Of a stretch of DNA of 64,000 nt, positions 36,260-45,203 are shown piece after piece; the stretch's first letter is position 1, and every line of letters begins with the position of its first letter. The DNA lies in assembly GCF_009807035.1 (NCBI RefSeq), contig NZ_WUBI01000002.1, positions 310,001 to 374,000 on the forward strand, written 5' to 3'. A model generated the notes under the pieces. It had not been told where the DNA came from and ran no database searches. It was given only the letters and a program-made list of their open reading frames with translations. Origin of the DNA: Paenibacillus dendrobii. GTDB taxonomy: Bacteria; Bacillota; Bacilli; Paenibacillales; Paenibacillaceae. The position numbers and the translations under genes are program-made.

Positions 36260-36296
36260 ATAGAATGAACTAAAGACGATCTTTAGCTCATTCTAT
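36260..36296 (-). terminator. 16-bp inverted repeat after the Asp23 gene
   Basis: ATAGAATGAACTAAAG (36260-36275) pairs with CTTTAGCTCATTCTAT (36281-36296) with one wobble and a 5-nt loop. The T-run is short, so it may attenuate rather than fully stop transcription into amaP-DUF2273-nusB. Confidence 0.55.
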
Positions 36297-36308
36297 ATTC
36301 ATCACTCT

Positions 36309-36716
36309 TTATTTCACTCGTTGGCTGAAATCGACGTCTTCCACTCTTTCCGCGCTCTTGAAATGAACATCGTGAATTTGCACGTTCACTTCAATCACGG
36401 TGAGACCGGTCATCATTTCAATGGAACGTTTCACGTTGCGCTGGATTTCAGTAGCCACTTCCGGCAAACGCTGACCATATTCAATAATGACGGATACATC
36501 GACAGCAGCTTCACGCTGGCCAACTTCCACCTTTACGCCTTTGGACAGGTTTTTGCGTCCGAGCAGCTCGGCGATTCCGCCGGCAAAACCGCCGCTCATG
36601 CCTGCGACGCCTTTGACCTCAACAGTCGCTAGACCTGCAATAACCTCAATCACTTCAGGAGCAATTTGTATTTCACCGAAATCCGTACGTTCAGACTCGC
36701 TCGGTACTGTGCTCAT
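36309..36716 (-). CDS. yqhY: Asp23/Gls24 family envelope-stress protein (YqhY)
   Basis: A 135-residue Asp23-fold protein (FGEIQIAPEVIEVIAGLATVEV, GVAGMSGG, VDVSVIIEYGQRLPEVA). In B. subtilis yqhY lies between accC and nusB, the same place, and influences acetyl-CoA carboxylase activity. Here AmaP and DUF2273 partners follow downstream, forming a complete anchored module. Confidence 0.92.
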   Translation of the reverse strand: MSTVPSESERTDFGEIQIAPEVIEVIAGLATVEVKGVAGMSGGFAGGIAELLGRKNLSKGVKVEVGQREAAVDVSVIIEYGQRLPEVATEIQRNVKRSIEMMTGLTVIEVNVQIHDVHFKSAERVEDVDFSQRVK

Positions 36717-36830
36717 TCTGATTCAACACACCTTTCAGGTAGGATGGATAACCGATACACCCGTTAGGACGCTTTTATTCACTCATAATATAACATTATC
36801 GGTGAATCATGACAAACATCCATTTGCAGA

Positions 36831-38174
36831 TTATATCTCGTTTTCCTCCAGGAATTTTATATCGAAATCGCCTTTATTGAACGTAGGATGCTCCAAGAGC
36901 TTCAGATGGAAAGGAATCGTCGTATGGATGCCTTCGACGGCAAACTCGGACAATGCCCGTTTCATCTTTGCAATGGCCTCTTCACGAGTAGGAGCCCACA
37001 CGATCAGCTTTGCGATCATCGAATCATAAAACGGAGGAATGGAATACCCCTGATAGGCCGCACTGTCTACTCTTACGCCCGGTCCACCCGGTGGAAGATA
37101 GAATTGGATTTTACCCGGAGCAGGCATGAAATTGCGGTCCGGATCCTCTGCATTGATACGGCATTCGATAGAACTGCCGTTAATCACGATGTCTTCTTGC
37201 GAGAATGAAAGCGGGTTGCCTTCCGCCACAGAGACCATTTCCTTGATCAGATCAACACTCGTTACCATTTCGGTAACCGGATGTTCAACCTGAATACGGG
37301 TATTCATCTCCATGAAGTAGAACTGTCCATCTGGGCCGAGCAGGAATTCGAGTGTGCCTGCGCCGGAGTAATGGACGGCCTTGGCAGCACGTACAGCTGC
37401 CTCACCCATTTTTTCGCGGACGTCCTGGGATATCACCGGGCATGGCGATTCTTCGACGAGCTTTTGTCTACGGCGCTGTACCGAGCAGTCACGTTCGCCC
37501 AAATGCACCGCATTGCCGTGGTTGTCGGCCATGATTTGGATTTCCACATGCTTCATTCCCGTAAGGAACTTTTCAAGATAGACGCCTGCGTTGCCAAAAG
37601 CTTTTTGGGCTTCCTGCTGCGCAGCTGTAATCTGCTTAATAAGAGCAGGCTCGTCCTCAGCGATACGGATGCCTTTGCCTCCGCCACCTGCGGTAGCCTT
37701 GATAATCAAAGGATATCCGATATCTCTGCCGATCATAACCGCTTCATCCAAATCCTCGACCAAGCCATCAGAACCAGGGATAACCGGAACTCCCGCCGTC
37801 TTCATCGTTTGCTTCGCTACGGCTTTATCTCCCATTTTGTTAATTGCGTCAGCAGATGGTCCGATAAAGGTAATGTTGCAGGATTCGCAAATTTCTGCGA
37901 AGTCTGCGTTCTCAGCAAGGAATCCGTATCCGGGATGTACGGCATCGCATTCGGTAAGCGTTGCCACACTCATGATGTTGGTAATGTTCAAATAGCTGTC
38001 CTTGGACGCTGTCGGCCCAATGCAATAGGCTTCATCCGCCAAACGGACATGAAGCGCATCCTTGTCCGCTTCCGAATAAACAGCAACCGTGGAAATGCCA
38101 AGCTCCCTGCAGGCCCGGATGATGCGAACGGCGATCTCTCCGCGGTTGGCTATCAGGATTTTATGAAATTTCAT
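36831..38174 (-). CDS. accC: Acetyl-CoA carboxylase biotin carboxylase subunit
   Basis: A 447-residue ATP-grasp enzyme that carboxylates biotin on AccB. Seen are [39 protein letters not shown] (ATP lid), [10 protein letters not shown] and [15 protein letters not shown]. Follows accB by 30 nt with AAGGGAGG before ATG. Commits acetyl-CoA to fatty-acid synthesis. Confidence 0.97.
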   Translation of the reverse strand: MKFHKILIANRGEIAVRIIRACRELGISTVAVYSEADKDALHVRLADEAYCIGPTASKDSYLNITNIMSVATLTECDAVHPGYGFLAENADFAEICESCNITFIGPSADAINKMGDKAVAKQTMKTAGVPVIPGSDGLVEDLDEAVMIGRDIGYPLIIKATAGGGGKGIRIAEDEPALIKQITAAQQEAQKAFGNAGVYLEKFLTGMKHVEIQIMADNHGNAVHLGERDCSVQRRRQKLVEESPCPVISQDVREKMGEAAVRAAKAVHYSGAGTLEFLLGPDGQFYFMEMNTRIQVEHPVTEMVTSVDLIKEMVSVAEGNPLSFSQEDIVINGSSIECRINAEDPDRNFMPAPGKIQFYLPPGGPGVRVDSAAYQGYSIPPFYDSMIAKLIVWAPTREEAIAKMKRALSEFAVEGIHTTIPFHLKLLEHPTFNKGDFDIKFLEENEI

Positions 38175-38204
38175 GCAAGTAACCTCCCTTTCAACATGCG
38201 GCGT

Positions 38205-38693
38205 TTATTCCGATTTCACCAGAAACAGAGGCTGTCCGAATTCAACCAGTTGTCCGTTTTCCACGAGAATCTCCACGATTTCGCCCTTCACTTCGGCTTC
38301 CAGCTCATTCATGAGCTTCATAGCTTCAATGATGCAGACCGTGGATTTTTCATTCACTTTATCACCGACGCTGACAAAAGCTCCTGCTTCTGGAGATGGG
38401 GATTTGTAGAATGTACCCACCATTGGAGACACAATCTTATGTAAGGAAGAGTCGGCTGCACTCGCACCACCCGCCACTGGCTGCTGAACTGCCTCTGCAG
38501 GTGGATTCAAATATTGAGGCATGGCTTGCTGAGGAACCTGAAGATACTGGGTAGCAGGCTGGCTGGTAACCACTTCGGTTTTGTTTGCCTTACGGATCGT
38601 CAGATGTGTTCCTTCCAATTCAATATCCAGTTCATGCACAGAGGTCTGATCGACCAATTGTATTAACTCTTTGATTTCACTTAACTTCAACAT
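38205..38693 (-). CDS. accB: Biotin carboxyl carrier protein AccB
   Basis: A 162-residue carrier. The N-terminal docking part has [16 protein letters not shown], a Pro/Ala/Gln-rich linker follows (about 45-80), and the C-terminal biotinyl domain has the modified Lys in [17 protein letters not shown] upstream of the ATG. First gene of accBC. Confidence 0.96.
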   Translation of the reverse strand: MLKLSEIKELIQLVDQTSVHELDIELEGTHLTIRKANKTEVVTSQPATQYLQVPQQAMPQYLNPPAEAVQQPVAGGASAADSSLHKIVSPMVGTFYKSPSPEAGAFVSVGDKVNEKSTVCIIEAMKLMNELEAEVKGEIVEILVENGQLVEFGQPLFLVKSE

Positions 38694-38778
38694 TCACAAT
38701 TCACTCCTTAAGGGAAGCACCTGGCTTCCGGACATACATACACATAACGATATGTATTATATCACAAACGAAAGAAAT

Positions 38779-38811
38779 GGAAAGAGTCCAAGATCATCCC
38801 GGACTCTTTCG
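38779..38811. terminator. Hairpin between the spoIIIA operon end and accB
   Basis: AAAGAGTCC pairs with GGACTCTTT around a GATGATCTT-like loop, after the spoIIIAH stop. The minus-strand T-run is interrupted (CCATTTCTTT), so efficiency is uncertain. Confidence 0.65.
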
Positions 38812-38837
38812 ACTTTTTTCCATTTTTTTCGCCACGG

Positions 38838-39707
38838 TTAAGGCGCCATGTATTTCACGCTGACTTTATCCTGCGATACATTCAGTTCCTTCATGACCAG
38901 TTCGACGATGCTGACAGCCTGTTTCACATCCAATTTTTCGCTGAGGACGAGCACTTGGTATTTATCATCTTCTTCCTTCACAAATGCGTTGGCGAAAGAA
39001 TACTTTTGTTCAAGCTCTTCTTCGATTCCTTGAATTTTGTTTTCTTTCGTTTCCAGTGCGGTAAGCTCTTCGCTTGCTTGAGCCGATGTCGCTGCATCCT
39101 TGGTCATATCGTTCATCGCGGCCATTAAATCGTTATGCTTTTTCAGGTTATCCTGCGTGCGTTGGAACAGATAGGATTCGATCTGGCTCGAACCGGAGCT
39201 TTTTTGTGTTTGGGCCGCAACTTCCTTCAGCACTTCATCGTCGCTTTTTCCGTTTTGAGCCGTTGTTTTCCCATCGGTTGCTCCGGCTGTTTTGTCTGCG
39301 GAAGCCGTCTTGTCGGTAGAAGCTTGGTCTTTGGCATCCGTTTTGGCAGTCGTCTTATCTGCAGTATCCTTGGCGGGGTCCTTGCCGGTGTCGGCGGTCG
39401 TGTCTTTTGCGGCGTCTTTGGAAGCGTCTTTATTGGCTGCATCATTTTTGGCCGTGTCGGCCTTTGCGGCTGAATCATTCACTTTTCCATCGGTGATTAC
39501 TTCTGTCACTTCAACGCCGTTTTCCGTTGTCTTTGTTCCGGAAGCACTCTCTTTAGCCGCTGATTTATCTTCCGTTCCTACCTGCTGGCTGTCGGCAACC
39601 GGTGTTTTGGAAGATCCCGAGTCCCCGGTAAACAGGTAGTAAGCGGATAACACAACCATCAAGCTCAGCATCGAAACCAACCAAATCGTTTGTCTTTTAT
39701 TGTTCAT
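38838..39707 (-). CDS. spoIIIAH: Stage III sporulation protein AH with long low-complexity linker
   Basis: A 289-residue mother-cell protein whose partner is forespore SpoIIQ; together they bridge the intermembrane space and hold the feeding-tube channel. It has one N-terminal membrane helix (TIWLVSMLSLMVVLSAYYLF). A linker of about residues 65-150 is almost entirely Lys/Asp/Ala/Thr. The YscJ/FliF-like ring domain follows (KEVAAQTQKSSGSSQIESYLFQR ... VLSEKLDVKQAVSIVELVMKEL). B. subtilis SpoIIIAH is about 218 residues; the excess is the linker. Confidence 0.93.
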   Translation of the reverse strand: MNNKRQTIWLVSMLSLMVVLSAYYLFTGDSGSSKTPVADSQQVGTEDKSAAKESASGTKTTENGVEVTEVITDGKVNDSAAKADTAKNDAANKDASKDAAKDTTADTGKDPAKDTADKTTAKTDAKDQASTDKTASADKTAGATDGKTTAQNGKSDDEVLKEVAAQTQKSSGSSQIESYLFQRTQDNLKKHNDLMAAMNDMTKDAATSAQASEELTALETKENKIQGIEEELEQKYSFANAFVKEEDDKYQVLVLSEKLDVKQAVSIVELVMKELNVSQDKVSVKYMAP

Positions 39708-39752
39708 TCCTTAAATCCTCCTCAATTTTGAACTCATTTTTTTGGAATTAGC

Positions 39753-40400
39753 TTACCCCTGCTTACGCGGTACAACCGAAATACGGTATCCCGGTACATT
39801 AAGACCTTTCTCGACCGCGTCGACGATCAGCTGTTTGACAACTTCGTTTTCAGCGCCTTTGGCAACAATCAGCACGCCTCGGATTTGCGGCTTTACTCTT
39901 TTGGTGATTATCGGCGTTTGCGTTCCGGACTGTTCGTACGTAACAATTTCCCCGTCCCGGGTATACTGCGTCGTATGGCGCTTGCCTCCGTTTGCGTCAT
40001 TTTCATCCGATTGCTGCTGGGAATCCTTGATATTACGCTGGTAGATAATCTCATCTGTGGAATCTACCGTTACCATGATGTCGACCGTACCTACACCGAC
40101 TATTTTTTCCAGGATCCCCTTCATCTTGTCCTCTGCCTCTTCCTCTATGCTGCTAAAAGCGTTCGTATCGCCGGCGCTGTTTTGAAGGGTTTCCTTCGAT
40201 GTCGACGTGGCTTGTGACGGTGGCTCCCTGCCTATGTTTTCGTTATCAAGCTTTTTGACGTTGACAAAGGAGTTGAACAACACGATCGCGACCCCGATAA
40301 GTCCTAAGATGATGAGCCAGCGAAAGGTATTGATCCTTTTTCCGCCCCCCTGCCCGCCGCCACTGATCCACTGTTCCAGTTTTTTGAACCATTTCCCCAC
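39753..40400 (-). CDS. spoIIIAG: Stage III sporulation protein AG
   Basis: A 215-residue ring-forming protein of the SpoIIIA-SpoIIQ channel: one membrane helix (FRWLIILGLIGVAIVLFNSFV), a variable region, then a ring-building domain (EDKMKGILEKIVGVGTVDIMVTVDS, GVLIVAKGAENEVVKQLIVDAVEKG). GTG start behind GAGGTGA. Confidence 0.93.
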   Translation of the reverse strand: MGKWFKKLEQWISGGGQGGGKRINTFRWLIILGLIGVAIVLFNSFVNVKKLDNENIGREPPSQATSTSKETLQNSAGDTNAFSSIEEEAEDKMKGILEKIVGVGTVDIMVTVDSTDEIIYQRNIKDSQQQSDENDANGGKRHTTQYTRDGEIVTYEQSGTQTPIITKRVKPQIRGVLIVAKGAENEVVKQLIVDAVEKGLNVPGYRISVVPRKQG

Positions 40401-40421
40401 TTTTTGTTCACCTCGATTTAT

Positions 40422-41183
40422 TTAAAGCTTCCGGCTATCGTTAGAGCCGTTTTGGACGATCACCATTTCCGGCTCGATTCCCCATGTATTTCCAAGCATT
40501 TTCTTGATCGCCTCGGCTTCTTCGCTCTTACCGCTGTCCTGTTCCTTCGTGCCCGGTGCCTTTGCAGATGTTGAATCCCTGTTGTCTTCCGCATCATTCC
40601 GGGTTGGATCAATGTTGACTTGAACCTGCACCGGTGACACGGGCTCGACATGGATATCTTGTGATGAATCTGTACCATCTTCCGTATTTTGGGAAGCTGC
40701 CGCATCCTCCTGCCTTAGCACCACGGTTACCCCTTTGATATATGGGTTCTGGGCTGCGGTACCGTCAATTCCGTTTCCCTCCTGCATTCCCAGCACTACC
40801 TTGACTTCGGCGGCGTTTGAGCCATTTTGTTTGCGGATCTGATCTTTCATCTGCGCGGCGATTTCTTGTGCGGCCCACTCCATCGATTGTTGCTGCTGCT
40901 GGTTTTTCAGCTGCTTTGCCTGATCCATGATCTGCTGCAAACCTCCTTTACCGCTTGCTGAAGAGGTCTGTTGATTAAACTTGTTGAAGGCACCTGCCAG
41001 CTTGACGTCTGCCGCTTCCGTGAGAATTTTCATCAGCGGGCTCAATAAGGTCAGCAGAATCAGCAGGCTCAAAACCAGCTTGACGTAGCGCTCCATGGAC
41101 CGGCTAGGAAGGATAAGATCCACGAAGGTGGCCAGCAGCACCACCATGATCACTTCCTTCAGCCAACCGCTTAACCAGGTCAT
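40422..41183 (-). CDS. spoIIIAF: Stage III sporulation protein AF
   Basis: A 253-residue protein: two N-terminal membrane helices (VIMVVLLATFVDLILP; YVKLVLSLLILLTLLSPLM), a Gln/Lys-rich helix (about 85-120) and a C-terminal ring-domain-like region. It is longer than the B. subtilis protein because of a Ser/Asp/Thr/Glu-rich insert near 165-220. Part of the sporulation channel. Confidence 0.9.
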   Translation of the reverse strand: MTWLSGWLKEVIMVVLLATFVDLILPSRSMERYVKLVLSLLILLTLLSPLMKILTEAADVKLAGAFNKFNQQTSSASGKGGLQQIMDQAKQLKNQQQQQSMEWAAQEIAAQMKDQIRKQNGSNAAEVKVVLGMQEGNGIDGTAAQNPYIKGVTVVLRQEDAAASQNTEDGTDSSQDIHVEPVSPVQVQVNIDPTRNDAEDNRDSTSAKAPGTKEQDSGKSEEAEAIKKMLGNTWGIEPEMVIVQNGSNDSRKL

Positions 41184-41198
41184 ACTCAGCCCCCTTCT

Positions 41199-42386
41199 TT
41201 ACCTCATCATGACAGTCACATTTCCCGCCGTTAGCATGATCGTGATCGCCAGGAAAAACATCAGGCCGACCGCTGCCAAGGCCGCGAAGACATACAACAT
41301 GCTCTTACCGATTGTTTCAAGGCAAGTGGTGATCGGCGAATCGCCCAGGGGCTGCATGATCGCGGCGGAAACGTTGTATATCAGAGCGAGAACCAGTATT
41401 TTAATCGCCGGGAAGGCGCACAGGAAGAGAATGATGATGACACCGACGAGCCCGATGGAGTTTTTGATGAGCAGCGAAGCCGATATGACGGTATCCGTAG
41501 CATCTGCAAACATTTTTCCGACAACCGGAATGAAACTTCCTGATACATACTTGGCCGCCCTGATCGTGACGCCGTCAGTAACGGAGCTCGTGATGCCCTG
41601 AACCGAGATGACCCCAAGAAAAATCGTCAGCAATACACCGAGGAATCCGACGCTAATATTGCGAAGCAGGTTTGCCATCTGGGTCAGTTTGTATTTGTCG
41701 GATAAGGAACTGACTAGGTGGAGCACTGCCGAGAAGAAGAGCAGCGGGAAAATCAGCGTATGAATCAGCGTTCCGACCGTGTTAATCATGAAAATAATGA
41801 GCGGATGCGTGACCGAGACGGTAACCACGTTACCCATCGAAGCAAGAAGTGCGAATAGGAGAGGCACCATGGCCATCATGAAATCGATCATCCGGTCAAT
41901 AGCCTCCTTCGCATAACCAATGGCAACATTGAAGCTGTTAATGGCCATAACGATGATAACCATGTAACAGAGAGAATAAGCCACTTTGCTGACTGTCTTT
42001 CTTTCGAACGCCGATTGCAGCGTCTCCAGAATCATGCTCATGATGCTTAACATGACGATGGTGACGAGCAGCTTCCCGTTGTAGAGCACTTCATGCCACA
42101 TAAAGGAGCCCAGGGCGGAGAACACGTTTTTGACATTGAAGCTGTCGCCGCCGGGAAGCAATATATCCATAAAGGAAGGCACTTTCTGATCCGGAAAAAA
42201 CCCTCCGTAATCTTTCATCAGGTTCTCCCAGTAGGATTCCACCTGATCCTTCGGCAGAGCTTCTGCCTGCTGCTTGATCCACTGGTCAGCCGGAGAAGCG
42301 GCAAACACCCGTGTGGTACCCACCAGCAAAAACAGTATTAAAAAAATGACCAAATGCCGTTTATCCCGCCGTTGTTGTCCCAACAT
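41199..42386 (-). CDS. spoIIIAE: Stage III sporulation protein AE
   Basis: A 395-residue polytopic protein with signal peptide (HLVIFLILFLLVGTTRVFA) and about seven membrane helices in the second half, e.g. MVPLLFALLASMGNVVTVS and GLVGVIIILFLCAFPAIKILVLALIYN. Core membrane part of the SpoIIIA apparatus. ATG after GGAAGTGG. Confidence 0.94.
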   Translation of the reverse strand: MLGQQRRDKRHLVIFLILFLLVGTTRVFAASPADQWIKQQAEALPKDQVESYWENLMKDYGGFFPDQKVPSFMDILLPGGDSFNVKNVFSALGSFMWHEVLYNGKLLVTIVMLSIMSMILETLQSAFERKTVSKVAYSLCYMVIIVMAINSFNVAIGYAKEAIDRMIDFMMAMVPLLFALLASMGNVVTVSVTHPLIIFMINTVGTLIHTLIFPLLFFSAVLHLVSSLSDKYKLTQMANLLRNISVGFLGVLLTIFLGVISVQGITSSVTDGVTIRAAKYVSGSFIPVVGKMFADATDTVISASLLIKNSIGLVGVIIILFLCAFPAIKILVLALIYNVSAAIMQPLGDSPITTCLETIGKSMLYVFAALAAVGLMFFLAITIMLTAGNVTVMMR

Positions 42387-42403
42387 GGGTAATCCACTTC
42401 CTT

Positions 42404-42793
42404 CTAAGAAGGCAGCAATTTGAGCACTGTTTCAATGATGATGCCGATAATCGGTACCGCGAGCACCATGATCAGTATTTTGCCGGCCAGTTCTATTTTT
42501 GAGGCTATGTTTTCCTGCCCTGCATCCCGCACCACCTGAGCGCCGAACTCCGCGATATAGGCAATTCCGATGATCTTCAGAATGGTCTTCAGATAGATCA
42601 TCTCAACGCCGGAGGACTTAGCCATGCGCTCGAGCTCCGATATGACGGTGCTGATCTTTCCCATCAGGAACATGAAGATCAGTACGCCGGTTGCTGCAGC
42701 CAGCAGAAAAGCAAACATAGGTTTTTGCTCTTTCACGACTAGAATCAGTATCGTAGCTATGAGTCCAAGACCTACTACCTGTATAATTTCCAT
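42404..42793 (-). CDS. spoIIIAD: Stage III sporulation protein AD
   Basis: A 129-residue membrane protein with three to four helices (FAFLLAAATGVLIFMFLMG; IIGIAYIAEFGAQVVRDAGQ; ILIMVLAVPIIGIIIETVL). The GxAYIAEFGAQVCRDAG-type segment is the family mark. Start set at ATG 42791-42793, six bases after AGGGG. Confidence 0.93.
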   Translation of the reverse strand: MEIIQVVGLGLIATILILVVKEQKPMFAFLLAAATGVLIFMFLMGKISTVISELERMAKSSGVEMIYLKTILKIIGIAYIAEFGAQVVRDAGQENIASKIELAGKILIMVLAVPIIGIIIETVLKLLPS

Positions 42794-42802
42794 ATGCAAC
42801 CC

Positions 42803-43006
42803 CTACTGGAACAGAAAAATGGTTTTGATCTCCTGCAGCAGGTTATCGAGCAGCCGGACGACCATGAACAGCACCACGACAAAGCCGATGACCGTCACCC
42901 AATGAGCCATATCCTCTTTTCCCATTTGCTTGAGCACCGTGTGAATCATCGCAATGATGATGCCGATTCCCGCAATCTGGAAAATTGCGTTCACTTCAAA
43001 GTTCAT
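42803..43006 (-). CDS. spoIIIAC: Stage III sporulation protein AC
   Basis: A 67-residue two-helix membrane protein (IFQIAGIGIIIAMIHTVLKQMGKEDMAHWV; VIGFVVVLFMVVRLLD), the usual size and sequence for SpoIIIAC. GAGGTG upstream. Between AB and AD. Confidence 0.94.
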   Translation of the reverse strand: MNFEVNAIFQIAGIGIIIAMIHTVLKQMGKEDMAHWVTVIGFVVVLFMVVRLLDNLLQEIKTIFLFQ

Positions 43007-43020
43007 TCCTTGGCACCTCG

Positions 43021-43539
43021 CTAAAAGATCAAAATGACGATCAATGCTCCAATCAAAAGGCCGAGACTTCTGCTGATTTTTTCATATTTGGCCTGCTCGT
43101 CTCTAGCCACGGCTTCCTCATGCTTCAGCTGCTGGGCTGCCAGGGCAATATGCTTGATCTGGTCCTGCCTGTCGCTGGTCCCTAGCGTGAAGCTCAGCTG
43201 ATGGAGTATGTCTCGCTCCGGCGTTTTCATCGAAGTTCGCTTCCAGTTCTCATGCAGAGAACGCTGGATACTCTCCTGAGCGGTCATTCCGCCTCCGGAA
43301 GCCATATAATTGGCTGCACTCCCGAAAATACTCTTTAGCGGCTCTCCCAGCTGTTCTGACATCCTCTTGAACGCGTCCGGGAGGGGAGTGAACCCGTACG
43401 AAATCTCGGTTTCGAGTCTTTGCATCGCAAGAATCAGCTCCCGGATCTGTTTCGGCCTGGCTGCAAACCGGGCTGCCTGATGAAACCCCGCCAGGGTTCC
43501 CGAGAGTAAAATGAGGACAGCTCCAACCAGCTTAAGCAT
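43021..43539 (-). CDS. spoIIIAB: Stage III sporulation protein AB
   Basis: A 172-residue protein with N-terminal membrane helix (LVGAVLILLSGTLAGFHQA), a helical body (RPKQIRELILAMQRLETEISYG, family-typical) and a C-terminal membrane helix (LGLLIGALIVILIF). Resembles type II secretion GspF-like folds. Overlaps spoIIIAA by eight bases. Confidence 0.94.
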   Translation of the reverse strand: MLKLVGAVLILLSGTLAGFHQAARFAARPKQIRELILAMQRLETEISYGFTPLPDAFKRMSEQLGEPLKSIFGSAANYMASGGGMTAQESIQRSLHENWKRTSMKTPERDILHQLSFTLGTSDRQDQIKHIALAAQQLKHEEAVARDEQAKYEKISRSLGLLIGALIVILIF

Positions 43540-44524
43540 GGTACGCTTCCCCCTTTGCCCGCAGCTGAAGCCCGCGCATTTGCCTGTCCATCAGACGAAA
43601 AGTCGTCCTGTCGCTGCTCCGGTGCAGAATGACGTACATCTCAAACATCCTTTGATCCATGAGCCGATGCATGGCCGGCCGGCTATGCAGCTCTTCCGGG
43701 CCGCTGCCGTGAGCCGATGCAATAACAGAAATGCCTGCATGGAGCGCTTCGGTCACCGCCTCTGCATCCTCTTCCCGTCCGATCTCATCCACAATCAGCA
43801 CTTCTGGAGACATGGAGCGGATCATCATCATCATCCCTTCAGCCTTGGGGCACGCATCCATGACATCCGTGCGCGGCCCAACATCAAAGCTTGGCACCCC
43901 ATGTAGGCTTCCGGCGATTTCCGACCGCTCGTCTATAATGCCAACCTTCATTCCTGATTGTCTGGCCGTTGTCAGCCCCAGACATCCGCTGCTGATTTGT
44001 CTTGCCAAATCTCTCAGCAGCGTCGTCTTGCCATGCTGCGGCGGAGAGAGAATAAGCGTATGCTTCATCCGCCGCTCCTTTTCATCGTACAGATAAGGAA
44101 TGAGCTCATTCGCCGCTCCTTGAATCTCTCGGGCAATCCGGACATTAAAACCGCTGATATCCCGGATATGCTCCACTCTTCCACCCGATAAAACGGTTCT
44201 TCCCGCTAGTCCGATGCGATGCCCGCCAGGCACAGTAATAAAACCTTTCCGCAGCTCTTCTTCCAGGGTATATAAGGAATGATTACTGATCAGATCCAGA
44301 AATCTGCGGCTGTCTTCTCGCTCTGTCCAAAATGCCTTGTCCTTTTCCAGGGTAAGGAGGCCTTGTCCGGTTACGAAGTGGTACCCTCCTGATTCATTCA
44401 CTTCCAGCGGTCTGCCTTCGCGGATGCGTATTTCTTCCAGCCTCCCGAGGTAATCACGGGGGAGCTGAAGCAGAATGGACTTGATCCGATCCGGAAACAG
44501 TTCAAGCCAGTTTAGATTCGTGAT
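43532..44524 (-). CDS. spoIIIAA: Stage III sporulation ATPase AA, apparent ATC start
   Basis: A RecA/VirB11-like ATPase thought to energise the SpoIIIA channel. Walker A is SPPQHGKTTLL (about 160-170 of 330), Walker B VLIVDEIGR, plus GVPSFDVGPRTDV. A frame from the first GTG (44399-44401) gives only 289 residues and loses the conserved RLEEIRIREGRPLEV. Upstream codons continue the family sequence (WLELFPDRIKSILLQLPRD) with no in-frame ATG, GTG or TTG. The only plausible start is ATC at 44522-44524, five bases after GGGGGTG. Alternatives are an unrecognised start or a sequencing error. Identity certain, start inferred. Confidence 0.9.
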   Translation of the reverse strand: MTNLNWLELFPDRIKSILLQLPRDYLGRLEEIRIREGRPLEVNESGGYHFVTGQGLLTLEKDKAFWTEREDSRRFLDLISNHSLYTLEEELRKGFITVPGGHRIGLAGRTVLSGGRVEHIRDISGFNVRIAREIQGAANELIPYLYDEKERRMKHTLILSPPQHGKTTLLRDLARQISSGCLGLTTARQSGMKVGIIDERSEIAGSLHGVPSFDVGPRTDVMDACPKAEGMMMMIRSMSPEVLIVDEIGREEDAEAVTEALHAGISVIASAHGSGPEELHSRPAMHRLMDQRMFEMYVILHRSSDRTTFRLMDRQMRGLQLRAKGEAYHA

Positions 44525-44695
44525 ACGACCACCCCCAAGCTGTGATTCTCTTAATCCGCGTGCACCATGTGGTTTATAGTCTAGTGATATAAAATGAACT
44601 AAAGTTACACCTTTGCTTTCCCCTCGGCTCGTTGTTGCAAAAGAGAAGGGTCTACCTTTCTTCAGTTCAATTCATATGGATGTTTTTTATACCTC

Positions 44696-44725
44696 ATGTT
44701 TATGCTTGTACTTCAAATTTATGAC
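44696..44725 (-). promoter_or_regulatory. Candidate sigma-E promoter of the spoIIIA operon
   Basis: The minus strand has GTCATAAATT then CATAAACAT, spaced like the sigma E pattern (ATA near -35, about 15 nt, CATACANT-like -10), about 170 nt before spoIIIAA. spoIIIA is sigma-E-dependent in B. subtilis. The match is only partial. Confidence 0.35.
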
Positions 44726-44736
44726 GACCGAATCTA

Positions 44737-45000
44737 TCATTTTTTCAAAATTCCGATTAAGAGACAGGATACCCCTACGAAGATCCATGCGATCTTTCCC
44801 CATGACAGCTTGTCGGCGAGTCCGATGAGTCCGATCGAAGTCGTTAAAATAAGCACGGTTGGGCCTACAAAAGCCAGCAGGGAATTTACGGCGAGCGCTT
44901 TATCCACTTGCATGAGCCTTAGCATAAACAAGGCAGCAGCAATTTCGATCGTCCCCGAAAGCATGCGAAGCGTGGCCATACTGATCACGAACTTGTCCAC
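44737..45000 (-). CDS. yqhV: DUF2619 family membrane protein YqhV
   Basis: An 87-residue protein with two to three membrane helices (MLSGTIEIAAALFMLRLM; VGPTVLILTTSIGLIGLA; IAWIFVGVSCLLIGIL). The family and its place just before spoIIIAA match B. subtilis yqhV. GTG start at 44998-45000, nine bases after AAGGAGG; the longer frame beginning MHISFVRR would run through that site. Function unknown. Confidence 0.85.
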   Translation of the reverse strand: MDKFVISMATLRMLSGTIEIAAALFMLRLMQVDKALAVNSLLAFVGPTVLILTTSIGLIGLADKLSWGKIAWIFVGVSCLLIGILKK

Positions 45001-45203
45001 TGAAGGAAACCTCCTTACAAAAGAAATGTGCATCTTTTATATGGATATGCTCCTTTCTCTCTTTTTAGATATCTTTTAGAAGAAACAGCCTGGAACATTT
45101 CTGCCTGCGTGGCATATATTAGCAGTAAAATTACCAATCTCTGCGGGCTTGTTCTGTCTGATAGAGATACGCACATAAAAGTGGCTTAAGGAGGATTTAA
45201 TCC

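Noticed and set aside
37281-38444. 387-codon plus-strand frame opposite accC/accB
   Set aside because: Shadow of two well-conserved genes; no domain and no ribosome site.
39227-39478. Tandem DNA repeat
   Set aside because: The repetitive look comes from the Lys/Asp/Ala/Thr linker codons of spoIIIAH; no exact repeated unit long enough to call a DNA repeat.
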